Positions 1 to 7,297 of a stretch of 33,797 nucleotides of DNA are shown piece by piece (within the stretch, counting starts at the first letter, position 1; each line of letters begins with the position of its first letter). The translations under genes and the position numbers were made by a program. Where the stretch lies: NCBI GenBank assembly GCA_030669205.1, contig DAOVEB010000005.1, forward strand, positions 1 to 33,797, written 5' to 3'. This stretch comes from Candidatus Parvarchaeota archaeon. Lineage in GTDB: Archaea > Nanobdellota > Nanobdellia > JAFCGN01 > DAOVEB01. Under the pieces are notes generated by a model. It worked only from the letters and a program-made list of their open reading frames with translations. It was not told where the DNA came from and searched no databases.

Positions 1-677
1 CCATTGAGTCCAGCCACTTTATGGCCTCGATGATGCCCTGCGTTGCTTCCCTCGCCCTCTTCTTTGCATCCTTCTCCTTCAGCCCATGCTTCACAAAGTC
101 CTCGAAGTCTATCTTGGTTGCTATGCCAGGGGTGTCAAGCAAGTTTATCACGAGCTCTTTCCCAGCCTTTGACCTTATCACAATGTTCTCCTTTGCCTGG
201 ATATGGCGCGTCTCGTGCGGCACCGCAGAAACGGTTCCAACCTCCTCTCCAAGCCAGTCCATTGATATCCTGTTTGCGAGCGTTGTCTTTCCCGTATTTG
301 TTGGACCGTAAATTCCCAGCCGGAAAGACTTCCTCCTTTTGAATAGCCTGTTAAAGATGTTGCTGAACCTCTTCCGGAACCTACTGAAAACACCCCTTTT
401 TTTTTTCAGGCTCCTTCAACTCGGGTTCTATTTTGAGCCCTGGCTCAGGCTCTTTTTTCCTTGGTCTTTTCGGCTCTTTAATTTTCAACTTCTTCCTGAG
501 CTTTTTCTTTTCCCTTCTAGGCTTCGCTTTTTTCACTTTCTTCCTTTTTACGGTCTTCTTGGGCTTCTTCTCGCGTTTGCTCTCCTTCTCGATTATATTT
601 TCAATCTCCTTCAGCGCCTCTTCAGCTTTACTCACGCGCATGATCTTTCTCTTCGCTTCTTCCACTCTTTCAGCCAT
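1..677 (-). CDS. Era-like small GTPase with Lys-rich N-terminal region; partial at window edge, apparent frameshift
   Basis: The C-terminal part encodes a TRAFAC/Era-like GTPase: G1 is GPTNTGKTT (about 282-306), a switch region contains VPHETR, and G3 is DTPG (about 127-140). It runs off the left edge, so G4 and G5 are not visible. The N-terminal part, starting at ATG 677 (MAERVEEAKRK; an upstream start at 728 is possible), is a charged helix followed by a very Lys/Arg-rich linker. The two parts lie in different frames. The N-terminal frame stops at 381 just after a run of ten A (minus strand; T at 397-406). The GTPase frame has a stop just upstream of that run and no ATG, GTG or TTG before the G1 motif. 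Removing one A would join them into one protein. This is either a homopolymer sequencing error, a real disruption, or slippage decoding. The GTPase assignment is firm; the gene state is uncertain. Confidence 0.75.
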
Positions 678-730
678 TGTTGTAATTATATTCTTCTTGG
701 TTGTAATAAATCTTTTTGTTGCTCCCATAA

Positions 731-740
731 ATTATAAAAG
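731..740 (+). promoter_or_regulatory. TATA-like box of the membrane winged-helix gene
   Basis: The sequence ATTATAAAAG is centred about 28 nt upstream of the ATG at 764. There is no Shine-Dalgarno before that ATG, so the transcript is predicted to be nearly leaderless. This spacing recurs throughout the window. Confidence 0.6.
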
Positions 741-763
741 CCTGTCAGCCCATCTGTATATTA

Positions 764-1342
764 ATGGTCAGTTTGAAGCGATTTAGAATGTTCTGGAATA
801 GGACAGTAGTTGCACTACTGCTCTTCTCTTTCATCCTGTTCATTACAGCACTGTTTTCCGGGCTTCTGCAGACTGTTGACATAAACTTTGGCTCAGTACC
901 AATCAACATACCCTTTGTCGTCGTTTCGTGGCAGGTTTCACCAAACATGGCGCTCTGGATAGCCATAGCAGCGACCTCTGCCACCCTTGCAGGATTTTTT
1001 GAGTCATTCCTCCGTAAAAAGGTCTTTGTCTATTACAAGGTTGTGAACTACCCTGCGGACCATCTGAAGATACTCCACTCAATCAAGGGCCACCCGAAAA
1101 CCATGGAGGACATAGCAAGCGATTTTGACGTGCCTCCATCTGTTGCAGAGCACGTCCTTGAGGATCTCTGGGTTGATGGTCTGCTGCAGAAACTGGGAGA
1201 CGGCGGAAGGTCCATATACTATTTCCCGTTCGAGAAGAAGCTCGCCCAGATGGCTGAGGAGAAGAAGGAGCCGGAAGAGCCGGAAAAGAAGGGGGACAGA
1301 ATCTCGGAGCGCATCAAGAAGTTCGCGAAGAAAGGGGATTAA
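764..1342 (+). CDS. Membrane-anchored winged-helix protein, function unknown
   Basis: This 192-residue protein has two predicted transmembrane segments (about residues 13-34 and 55-80). They are followed by a soluble region resembling a winged helix-turn-helix fold (about 95-155: HLKILHSIKGHPKTMEDIA, then PPSVAEHVLEDLWVDGLL, then a wing-like GDGGRSIYYF). The C-terminal 35 residues are Lys/Glu-rich. A membrane-tethered DNA-binding regulator is an inference from this layout. It could equally be a membrane protein using the winged helix for protein contacts. It is transcribed away from the Era-like GTPase and ends by overlapping the convergent small membrane protein by 4 nt. Confidence 0.8.
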   Translation: MVSLKRFRMFWNRTVVALLLFSFILFITALFSGLLQTVDINFGSVPINIPFVVVSWQVSPNMALWIAIAATSATLAGFFESFLRKKVFVYYKVVNYPADHLKILHSIKGHPKTMEDIASDFDVPPSVAEHVLEDLWVDGLLQKLGDGGRSIYYFPFEKKLAQMAEEKKEPEEPEKKGDRISERIKKFAKKGD

Positions 1343-1590
1343 TAGTACTTTCTCTCCCTGTACAGGAACAGGAACACTATATATATCACCAGGAACATCA
1401 TCGACGTTATCCCTATGTTCAGGTACATGGTACCAACGTTTATGTAAAACTGGACGTTCACGTCTGTTACTGCCTGCTGCGCCTGTCTGAGATGGTCAAC
1501 ACCGTAAAGTACTGTCATGGTGCCAAAGAACAGGACCGCGATTGTGAAAACTGCCCAGAGCTGGAAGGTCATGCGCTTTCGTGGAAGCAT
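1339..1590 (-). CDS. Small two-TM membrane protein, unknown
   Basis: This 83-residue protein has two hydrophobic helices (about residues 9-29 and 53-77), a polar stretch between them and a basic C-terminal tail (YRERKYY). I do not recognise the family. The start at 1590 is supported by a T/A-rich TATA-like element about 26 nt upstream on the minus strand (around 1608-1618). An internal Met at 1572 is an alternative start. The last 4 nt overlap the stop of the convergent gene ending at 1342. Confidence 0.6.
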   Translation of the reverse strand: MLPRKRMTFQLWAVFTIAVLFFGTMTVLYGVDHLRQAQQAVTDVNVQFYINVGTMYLNIGITSMMFLVIYIVFLFLYRERKYY

Positions 1591-1684
1591 GGTAATATCT
1601 AGTTCTGCATCAATAAAAATGTTGGCGAACTATCAATGTAATGTTCAGAAAGTTATTTATTTTCACCACGCTCACGCAACCCTT

Positions 1685-2080
1685 GTGGAGCGGATACAAA
1701 TTGCTGGCGTGATAATCGAGAAGGATGGCAAGATTCTGATGCACAGACGATCTTATGAGCCCGGAAAAGGCAAGCTCAATTTTATAGGTGGTTACATTGA
1801 TGAGGGCGAGACCGCAGAGCAGACCGCGGTGCGCGAGGCGAAGGAGGAGACAGGGTTTGACGTGGAGATAGTTGCTAAGCTCGGCGAATTCGGCTACTTT
1901 GAGAGGGAGGAGAAAACTATCCACATCTTCATAGCCAAAATCATCGGCGGCAGGATGACGCATCCCATAGAGGGTAAACCTATGTGGGTGGACCTGGATG
2001 AGTTGAATCCCGAGAGGGACATGTCATTCCCCCAGATGTTCCAAATATTTGAAGCCTATGGTAAATGTGAGGTGGGCTGA
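1685..2080 (+). CDS. Nudix hydrolase (first of two)
   Basis: The product is about 131 residues with a complete Nudix box: GYIDEGE, seven residues, then REAKEETGF (GX5EX7REUXEEXGU). Nudix enzymes hydrolyse nucleoside diphosphates linked to another moiety; the substrate here cannot be told. The reading frame stays open upstream to 1517, but I place the start at GTG 1685 (VERIQIAGVII). A TATA-like TTATTTAT at 1653-1660 lies about 27 nt before it, and the fold begins there. An ATG at 1619 is the alternative. The stop abuts the end of the convergent helicase gene. Confidence 0.88.
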   Translation: MERIQIAGVIIEKDGKILMHRRSYEPGKGKLNFIGGYIDEGETAEQTAVREAKEETGFDVEIVAKLGEFGYFEREEKTIHIFIAKIIGGRMTHPIEGKPMWVDLDELNPERDMSFPQMFQIFEAYGKCEVG

Positions 2081-3271
2081 TCATCTGCGCCTTCTTCCTC
2101 TAAATCCTCTCCTGTTGCTGTTGAACCTTCTGTTGCCAGTGTATCTTCTTGGAGGCAACTTCACCATTTCAAACTCGCCGGGCTCCCTCTTGTCGATCAG
2201 GTCCCTGTGACCATCCATAACCTTGTCCATCTTCCAGTAGTCTTTCTCTGAGAGAAGTATTATCGCGGTCCCTTTCTTCCCCTGCCGCGCGGTTCTCCCA
2301 ATGCGATGCGTGTAGGTATCTGCATCATCATGCAAATCATAGTTGATGACGTGGGTGATGTCCTCAACGTGTATACCTCGAGCTGCGACGTCTGTTGCGA
2401 CCAGCACGTCTATTTTTCCAGTTGAGAACTGCCCCATCACCTTTTCCCTCATGTGCTGGGTCATATCACCGTTCAGACACTCCGCCGTTATTCCGTTCCT
2501 CTTGAGGACACTTGCAACCAGCCTTGTCTTGCTCTTCGTGTTGCAGAAGACAAGTGTTAACCCGCACTTCTCAGTTTTCAGAAGGTGCACTAGGAAAGAT
2601 ATTTTTTCACGCTCCTTTATGTTATAGTAGTACTGCTCCAGAATCCCCCGTTCCAGTACATTCTCAAGCAGTATCTTTACGGCATCTTTCTGGTATCTGT
2701 GCATCATGCCCAGAACCCTGCTGTTTATGGTAGCGCTGAACATTAGACACTGCTTCTGATTTGGCATGAATCTGATTATGGCGTTGATGTCGTCGATGAA
2801 GCCCATGTCCAGAAGTCTATCGGCCTCGTCGATGATGAGATAGTTTGAACCCCCTAGATCTAACACATTCCTTCGCAGCAGGTCCAAAAGCCTTCCTGGT
2901 GTCCCGACAACAACGTCTGCTTCCCTCACCTTCTCAATCTGCGGATTTATCGAAACCCCGCCGTATACGATGGCAACTCCAAGACCTTTCCCCTTTGAGA
3001 ACTTGACGTACTCCTCGCCGACCTGCCTGGCCAGCTCCCTCGTCGGGGTTATGACGAGCGCCTGCACCCTTCCAATTGGTTTGATTTTCTCTATTGTGGG
3101 AATCGCGAAGCCTATGGTTTTCCCGCTTCCTGTTTCGGACTGGACCAGCACGTCCCTACCTTTCATGATATGTGGTATGGTCTCCTCCTGCACCTTTGTT
3201 GGTTTTACAATCCCATGTTCATGTAAATCAGTAATCAACTCATTACTTATCCCAAAATCCTCAAATTCCAC
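2081..3271 (-). CDS. DEAD-box ATP-dependent RNA helicase
   Basis: This 396-residue protein carries the full set of DEAD-box motifs in order: a Q-motif region (FEDFGIS, then PTKVQEETIP), motif I SETGSGKT, Ia PTRELARQ, GG, Ib TPGRLLDL, motif II DEAD, motif III SAT, motif IV LVFCNTKS, motif V ATDVAARGIHVED and motif VI HRIGRTARQG. The last 25 residues are Arg/Gly/Asn-rich (RRYTGNRRFNSNRRGFRGRRRR region), a typical RNA-binding tail. It probably remodels RNA or RNP during ribosome maturation or mRNA decay, as archaeal and bacterial homologues do. The start is GTG at 3271 with a TTTAAA element about 32 nt upstream. Confidence 0.95.
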   Translation of the reverse strand: MEFEDFGISNELITDLHEHGIVKPTKVQEETIPHIMKGRDVLVQSETGSGKTIGFAIPTIEKIKPIGRVQALVITPTRELARQVGEEYVKFSKGKGLGVAIVYGGVSINPQIEKVREADVVVGTPGRLLDLLRRNVLDLGGSNYLIIDEADRLLDMGFIDDINAIIRFMPNQKQCLMFSATINSRVLGMMHRYQKDAVKILLENVLERGILEQYYYNIKEREKISFLVHLLKTEKCGLTLVFCNTKSKTRLVASVLKRNGITAECLNGDMTQHMREKVMGQFSTGKIDVLVATDVAARGIHVEDITHVINYDLHDDADTYTHRIGRTARQGKKGTAIILLSEKDYWKMDKVMDGHRDLIDKREPGEFEMVKLPPRRYTGNRRFNSNRRGFRGRRRR

Positions 3272-3510
3272 TATTTTTCACAGTAATGCCTTCCGAGCGC
3301 TGTTTAAAAAGGTTGGTATATGATTTTATTGTTCAAGAACCGACAAATTTCACGACCGGACACCAAGGTTGAACTTCGTCAGCATGTTCAACGAGGCCGC
3401 GGAGATGTTGTGTGGGAGCAAGGGGACTGGGGATTAAAACCATATTGTTCGAGAACAACGAACAGCTTAGGAGAGAGTTGGCAAATCCCAATATAATCAA
3501 AAAATAAACG
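3272..3510. other. Intergenic region with two GTTC-NN-GAAC palindromes and a hairpin
   Basis: No recognisable gene lies here. The palindromes GTTCAAGAAC (3331-3340) and GTTCGAGAAC (3447-3456) share the flank ATT on the left. A stem of GTTGAAC with GTTCAAC flanks an 11-nt loop (3368-3392). An open frame of about 58 codons from ATG 3320 has no homology I can see. This may be a decayed element or a small-RNA locus beside the tRNA; nothing firm can be said. Confidence 0.3.
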
Positions 3511-3634
3511 TGTCGGGGGCGGGAATTGAACCCGCGACCTCTGCGTTTCCCCGCGCTTTTTCCCGAGGGTTTTTGCGCGAAGCGGAAAAAGGCTCGCTCA
3601 TGAGCACAGCGTTCTACCACTGAACTACCCCGAC
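3511..3634 (-). tRNA. Intron-containing tRNA with CAT anticodon (elongator Met or Ile2)
   Basis: The cloverleaf closes after removing about 52 nt. Parts: acceptor GTCGGGG with CCCCGAC (7 bp, 3512-3518 and 3628-3634), discriminator A at 3511, D-arm GTTC-AGTGGTA-GAAC, anticodon stem CTGTG with CGCAG, 5-nt variable loop, and T-arm GCGGG-TTCAATT-CCCGC. The anticodon loop begins C-T-C-A-T, placing anticodon CAT at 3600-3602. The intron lies about 3547-3599, at or next to the canonical 37/38 site. A junction after position 36 would give the common loop CTCATAA. The intron can form two internal hairpins. The stem lacks the initiator GGG/CCC pattern, so this is an elongator Met or Ile2 tRNA. CCA is not encoded. 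The exact splice site and a clean bulge-helix-bulge were not resolved by eye. Confidence 0.8.
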
Positions 3635-3655
3635 GCAGGTTGAAATCTCACACCG

Positions 3656-4060
3656 TCACTTTTTAATGTTTTGGCTTATCAGGGTTGCAAACTCCTTCAT
3701 CTCGCCGTCGGTAAAGGACTTGATTAAATTGAACTTTATTGCGCCGCCGTGCCCATCCTTCGGGAACCTCGGTATCAGGTGTATGTGCGCGTGCGGAACG
3801 TCTTCACCCAGTACCGCACATGCTATGTATTCGGTGTCAAACGCCTTTTTCATAGCCATTGCTATCTTTCTGCAGACTTCCATGTAGCCGCCGATGTCCT
3901 CAACGTCCCAGACCCAGCGTATATGTTCTTTTGGCACGACGAGCGTGTGTCCCCTATTTCTTGGATTGACGTCCAGAAAGGCAAAAAAGCCGTCGTTTTC
4001 ATAGACTTTGTACGAGGTGATTTCCTCACTCGCTATCTTGCAGAATATGCAGTCTTCCAT
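3656..4060 (-). CDS. HIT-family nucleotide hydrolase/transferase
   Basis: The 134-residue product matches the HIT/Hint family. It has an N-terminal CIFCKI zinc-type motif, a conserved DVNPRNRGHTLVVPKEH stretch, and the catalytic triad motif HAHIHLIPR (HxHxH) in the C-terminal third. Family members hydrolyse nucleoside phosphoramidates or dinucleotide substrates. The frame is open upstream into tRNA-Ala, so the start is set at ATG 4060 (MEDCIFCKI), where family homology begins. It sits between two tRNA genes on the same strand. Confidence 0.93.
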   Translation of the reverse strand: MEDCIFCKIASEEITSYKVYENDGFFAFLDVNPRNRGHTLVVPKEHIRWVWDVEDIGGYMEVCRKIAMAMKKAFDTEYIACAVLGEDVPHAHIHLIPRFPKDGHGGAIKFNLIKSFTDGEMKEFATLISQNIKK

Positions 4061-4144
4061 GAAGTAATTTACCACCAATCCCTTAAAAAATCCTTCGGAG
4101 AACATGCACAAAATTTTGGTCAAGCTTTTTCTAAAAGCTTGTTT

Positions 4145-4216
4145 TGGACCGACGGGGAATCGAACCCCGAGTCTCTTCCACGCCAAGGAAGCGCGTTACC
4201 GTTACGCCACCGGCCC
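4145..4216 (-). tRNA. tRNA-Ala (anticodon GGC)
   Basis: A complete 72-nt cloverleaf: acceptor GGGCCGG with TCGGTCC, D-arm GCGT-AACGGTA-ACGC, anticodon stem CTTCC/GGAAG around loop TTGGCGT (anticodon GGC), variable AGACT, T-arm CGGGG-TTCGATT-CCCCG, discriminator A. The acceptor has G3-U70, the alanine identity pair, which supports the anticodon reading. No intron; CCA is not encoded. Confidence 0.95.
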
Positions 4217-4255
4217 GTCGATAACTATTAATTAATTCCTCTTTTTAATCTTTGC

Positions 4256-4753
4256 ATGGGATTCGTGGAATTCTTTGTCGGCTTTGTTGACTGGTTGGCT
4301 TCGCTTGGATACTTCGGAATATTCCTTGGCTCATTCCTCACAAACGCGACTATAATACTCCCAACCCCGTTCCACATAGCTGTTTTCCTGGTTGCTCCGC
4401 AGATGAATCCGATAGTGCTTGGAATAGTTGCAGGCCTCGGCGCAGCCTTGGGCGAGCTTGTTGGTTATGTTATAGGCTACCACGGGAAGCGGATCCTTCC
4501 TGAGAAACAGGAAAAACAACTCAATGACATAGGGGAGAAATTCCATAAGTATGGAGGTGTTCTGGTATTGACGGTCTTTGCAGCGACCCCGCTACCTGAT
4601 GATGTTGTCGGAATCTTCTGCGGAATGGTACACTACCCTCGCAAGAAGTTCTTCTTGGCAATGCTACTTGGCAAAACAATCATGTTCACAGCAATCGCTC
4701 TTGCAGGCTACTACTCCTTTGACTGGCTTTTAGGTTGGTTTGGGTCGCTCTAG
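4256..4753 (+). CDS. DedA/VTT (SNARE-associated) family membrane protein
   Basis: This 165-residue polytopic protein has hydrophobic segments at about residues 14-35, 38-55, 55-75, 100-125 and 130-160. The middle-to-late region ([26 protein letters not shown], with GK in the following helix) has the pattern of the VTT/DedA family, whose members are implicated in lipid scrambling or transport. The substrate is unknown. It starts at ATG 4256 and has an AT-rich TATA-like region 10-30 nt upstream. It is convergent with L37e, overlapping it by 4 nt. Confidence 0.85.
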   Translation: MGFVEFFVGFVDWLASLGYFGIFLGSFLTNATIILPTPFHIAVFLVAPQMNPIVLGIVAGLGAALGELVGYVIGYHGKRILPEKQEKQLNDIGEKFHKYGGVLVLTVFAATPLPDDVVGIFCGMVHYPRKKFFLAMLLGKTIMFTAIALAGYYSFDWLLGWFGSL

Positions 4754-4947
4754 CGGACTCGGACCCTGTTCGGCTTCTTTGCAGACCAAGCATAAGACTT
4801 CATCTTAGCGCTCTTGCCAAAACCACACGCAGAACACACCTTTTTCTTCACATGGTATGAGAACCTACCACAGCGCCTGCAGCGCATGTGACTCTTACCT
4901 TTACTGTGTTTTCCTTTAGAGGGTGTTCCTTTAACCAACAGAACCAC
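4750..4947 (-). CDS. rpl37e: Ribosomal protein L37e
   Basis: This small basic zinc-ribbon protein of the large subunit has KGTPSKGK near the start, then CRRC, and CSACG 14 residues later (the C2-C2 zinc site), with basic residues throughout. The longest frame starts at GTG 4947, two nt from the Lsm stop. A TTG at 4938 would give the family-standard start M-V-K-G-T-P-S and has a GGTG-type Shine-Dalgarno just before it, so the true start may be 4938. The Lsm-L37e pair is a classic archaeal operon. Confidence 0.95.
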   Translation of the reverse strand: MVLLVKGTPSKGKHSKGKSHMRCRRCGRFSYHVKKKVCSACGFGKSAKMKSYAWSAKKPNRVRVR

Positions 4948-4948
4948 C

Positions 4949-5194
4949 CTATTGAGAAGGTGATATCAGGATTATGGTGTCTCCCCTGATGAAAATCGTT
5001 CCCAGATTCCTCTTGGTCTTACCGTCCTTCATCTCCTTAGTGTCTTCCAGCACTGTATTGATGTGGATGTCAAATGCAATGAGCTTGCCCATAAACTGAC
5101 TTCCGGTTTTCAACTCCACCAGCACCGTTTTACCCTTCGCGTCGTTGAGGGTGTCCAATGGTCGTGTAGCGGGTCTTATAGGTTTTTCTGTCAT
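4949..5194 (-). CDS. Sm-like (Lsm/SmAP) RNA-binding protein
   Basis: Sm1 ([19 protein letters not shown], then [11 protein letters not shown]) and Sm2 ([16 protein letters not shown]) motifs identify an archaeal Sm-like protein. Such proteins form ring oligomers that bind U-rich RNA. The frame is open to 5239, but a GTTTAAAAGG TATA-like box at about 5218-5226 (minus strand) places the transcript start near 5195-5200. The start is therefore most likely ATG 5194 (MTEKPIRP) or ATG 5200. It is the first gene of a two-gene operon with L37e and is divergent from S8e. Confidence 0.93.
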   Translation of the reverse strand: MTEKPIRPATRPLDTLNDAKGKTVLVELKTGSQFMGKLIAFDIHINTVLEDTKEMKDGKTKRNLGTIFIRGDTIILISPSQ

Positions 5195-5281
5195 GTCCAT
5201 CCACTCTTTCACCCTTCCTTTTAAACTTTGTTGTTTCACTTACCAAAATCTTTTTAATAGGTCTCAGGTGGTTATGCTCCT

Positions 5282-5944
5282 ATGGCTGTCTGGCAGGAGC
5301 GCTCAAAACGCAAACCATCAGGAGGCAAGTACCACCCATATAGGGACAAGCGGAAGGCAGCACTTGCTCGGCAGAACGTCCTTACAAAGATAGCAAGCGT
5401 TGAGAAACGAAGGCTCATCCGCGCTGCAGGAAACGTGAGGAAGCTGCGCAGCATGACAGCCACTCATGGAAATCTCTACGATCCGAAGACCAAGAAACAC
5501 AAAAGGGTCGAGCTGATCGATGTTGTTGAAAACCCGGCCTCGCGCCACTACGCACGTATGGACGTGCTCACTAAGGGCGCGATAGTCGAGACAGACATCG
5601 GCAAGGCCCGCGTTACCAACCGGCCTGGCCAGGAGGGATATATCAACCTTGTACTCATCGAGCGCAGGGCTCCTGAGGTCAAAAAGAAGAAAAAAAGGAA
5701 GCCGGTCGAGAAGGAGCCTGAGAAGAGGTCGATTATCAGCAGGCTCGTTGGGAAGAGCCCGGCGAAGAAGGTGACTCCGGTGAAGAAGAAAGTTGCTTCT
5801 GAGAAACCTGCTGCGAAGAAGGCACCGGTGAAGAAGCCTTCAAAGACCGCTCCTAAGAAAACCGCTCCAAAGAAAAAGCCGGTACAAAAGAAGACAACTT
5901 CAAAGAAGACCCCTGCAAAGAAGCCGAAGAAGAAGTCGAAGTGA
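5282..5944 (+). CDS. rps8e: Ribosomal protein S8e with a long Lys/Ala/Pro-rich C-terminal tail
   Basis: Residues 1-128 match archaeal S8e of the small subunit: WQERSKRKPSGGKYHPYRDKR near the start, VRKLRSM in the middle, and TKGAIVETDIGKARVTNRPGQEGYINLVLI at the end. The usual archaeal protein is about 125-130 residues. This one has about 90 more, made of KKK, PAKK, APKK and TAPKK-like units, resembling a histone-H1 tail and presumably disordered and RNA- or DNA-binding. A CTTTTTAATAG TATA-like element is centred about 27 nt before ATG 5282. It is divergent from the Lsm operon. Confidence 0.95.
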   Translation: MAVWQERSKRKPSGGKYHPYRDKRKAALARQNVLTKIASVEKRRLIRAAGNVRKLRSMTATHGNLYDPKTKKHKRVELIDVVENPASRHYARMDVLTKGAIVETDIGKARVTNRPGQEGYINLVLIERRAPEVKKKKKRKPVEKEPEKRSIISRLVGKSPAKKVTPVKKKVASEKPAAKKAPVKKPSKTAPKKTAPKKKPVQKKTTSKKTPAKKPKKKSK

Positions 5945-6081
5945 CATTCTGTTGCCAATCCGCAAGTTTGATCTGAGAACCTTTTTGCAACCCTTTGGTA
6001 GAAACGCTTATAAAGGTTGCCAATAATGTATATTTAAACTTTGCTGAATGACAAAATGTTATATGTTCAAGGTGTTTTCTG

Positions 6082-7005
6082 ATGGATGATAAAAAAACTT
6101 TCACACAGAAGTGTCCCGAGTGCGGTTCCGCAAACCTCCACTGGGACAGAAAGCGCGGGGAGATGCACTGCAACTCCTGCGGCTATGTTATTGAGGAATC
6201 GATGATAGACTTCTCTCAGGAGTGGCGCGAGTTCGACCACGACCAGATTAATGCTAGGAGGCGTGTTGGTTCCCCTTCCACGTTTAAAAAGCATGACAAG
6301 GGCCTATCAACCAAGATTGGAAAGAGCGGTGACCTGTACAAACTTAGTTCGTCAGACAGGCGCAAATTCTACCGCCTGAAAAAGTGGCAGACCCGCATCT
6401 CCACAGCAATTGAGAGGAACCTCAAGTTTGCGTTGGCTGAGCTCAGGCGGGCAAGTTCATTTCTCAACATACCAGACATAGCAGAGGAGGAGTCGGCTCG
6501 GATTTATCGCATGGCTGCCGAGAAGGGCCTTGTCAGGGGCAGAAGTATGGAGTCTGTGGTTGCCGGAGCATTGTACGCAGCGTGTCGCAGGCACGGTGTT
6601 CCGCGGACATTGGAGGAAATATCATCAGCTTTTGGTCTTGACAAGAAGGAGATAGGTAAGACGTATAGGTTCATCTGCAGGCAGCTGGGTATAAGGATTC
6701 TGCCAACCAGCCCGCTTGACTATGTTTTCCGATTTTCGTCAGAGCTAGACCTCAATCCAGAGACAACAAGCAAAGCTGTCGAAATCCTGAAGAAGGCGAT
6801 AAAAAAGGAGATAACTTCTGGCAAAGGTCCCATGGGAATCGCGGCAGCAGGACTTTACGTTGCCGCGCTGTTGTGTGGAGAGAAAAAGACCCAGCGCGAA
6901 GTCGCGGATGTTGCAGGTGTCACCGAGGTCACAATCCGTAACAGGTACAAGGAGCTACTTGAAGAACTGGACCTTGAGAACAAGATAAAGGATATCAAGG
7001 AATAA
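6082..7005 (+). CDS. tfb: Transcription initiation factor B (TFB)
   Basis: This 307-residue protein has an N-terminal zinc ribbon (CPECGS at about 11-16, CNSCGYVIEE at about 30-39), the B-finger/reader region (REFDHDQINARRRVGSP), and two cyclin-like repeats (about 105-200 and 205-300). The C-terminal repeat ends with the TQREVADVAGVTEVTIRNRYKELL helix-turn-helix that contacts the BRE. It recruits RNA polymerase to TBP-TATA complexes. Unlike most genes here it has a leader: a TATATTTAAAC box at about 6027-6037 and an AAGGTG Shine-Dalgarno about 8 nt before the ATG. A further TTATAAAGG at about 6008-6016 may be a second promoter. Confidence 0.97.
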   Translation: MDDKKTFTQKCPECGSANLHWDRKRGEMHCNSCGYVIEESMIDFSQEWREFDHDQINARRRVGSPSTFKKHDKGLSTKIGKSGDLYKLSSSDRRKFYRLKKWQTRISTAIERNLKFALAELRRASSFLNIPDIAEEESARIYRMAAEKGLVRGRSMESVVAGALYAACRRHGVPRTLEEISSAFGLDKKEIGKTYRFICRQLGIRILPTSPLDYVFRFSSELDLNPETTSKAVEILKKAIKKEITSGKGPMGIAAAGLYVAALLCGEKKTQREVADVAGVTEVTIRNRYKELLEELDLENKIKDIKE

Positions 7006-7006
7006 G

Positions 7007-7297
7007 ATGAACGAATCAGATGGGGAAGGTTGCTTACGGTATGTAGTAGGCTCCTTGAGCCATTTTGGCCTTGCAGTTGGCTGTCTTAAAACAGATTTGA
7101 AGCAGGCGTATGACTCTTACTGCATACGCCACAAAAATAGAAGAGATAAGGTGGACTCCGTTGCTCCGAAATACAAAAGATTCCAGTCAAAGGCAAATAA
7201 AGTCCTTCGCAAGATACACAATTACTGCGGTGGTTCTCCAGGACTCGATTCGCTCTTGGAAGAAGGTTATGATTTACTTCTTCTGTTTTGTGAGTGA
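7007..7297 (+). CDS. Small unknown protein downstream of TFB
   Basis: This 96-residue frame begins one base after the TFB stop, so it is probably co-transcribed and translationally coupled. It is soluble, helical and basic in the middle (RHKNRRDKVDSVAPKYKRFQSKANKVLRKIH) with a leucine-rich end (LLEEGYDLLLLF). I do not recognise it. Its 3' end overlaps the convergent trm1 by 24 nt. The position argues for a real gene, but there is no family support. Confidence 0.55.
   Translation: MNESDGEGCLRYVVGSLSHFGLAVGCLKTDLKQAYDSYCIRHKNRRDKVDSVAPKYKRFQSKANKVLRKIHNYCGGSPGLDSLLEEGYDLLLLFCE

Noticed and set aside
178-393. Minus-strand frame overlapping the GTPase (71 residues)
   Set aside because: It is the wrong frame of the Era-like GTPase; the real protein with GPTNTGKTT is in another frame.
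3320-3496. Open frame of about 58 codons before the tRNA
   Set aside because: No family, no clear start signal, low-complexity-free but unsupported; likely chance.
4136-4186. N-terminal extension of the HIT gene into tRNA-Ala
   Set aside because: The frame is open but it crosses the tRNA; the family starts at MEDCIFCKI (4060).
5548-5958. Minus-strand Phe-rich frame opposite the S8e tail
   Set aside because: It is the shadow of the Lys-rich repeats; poly-Phe is an artefact of AAG codons.
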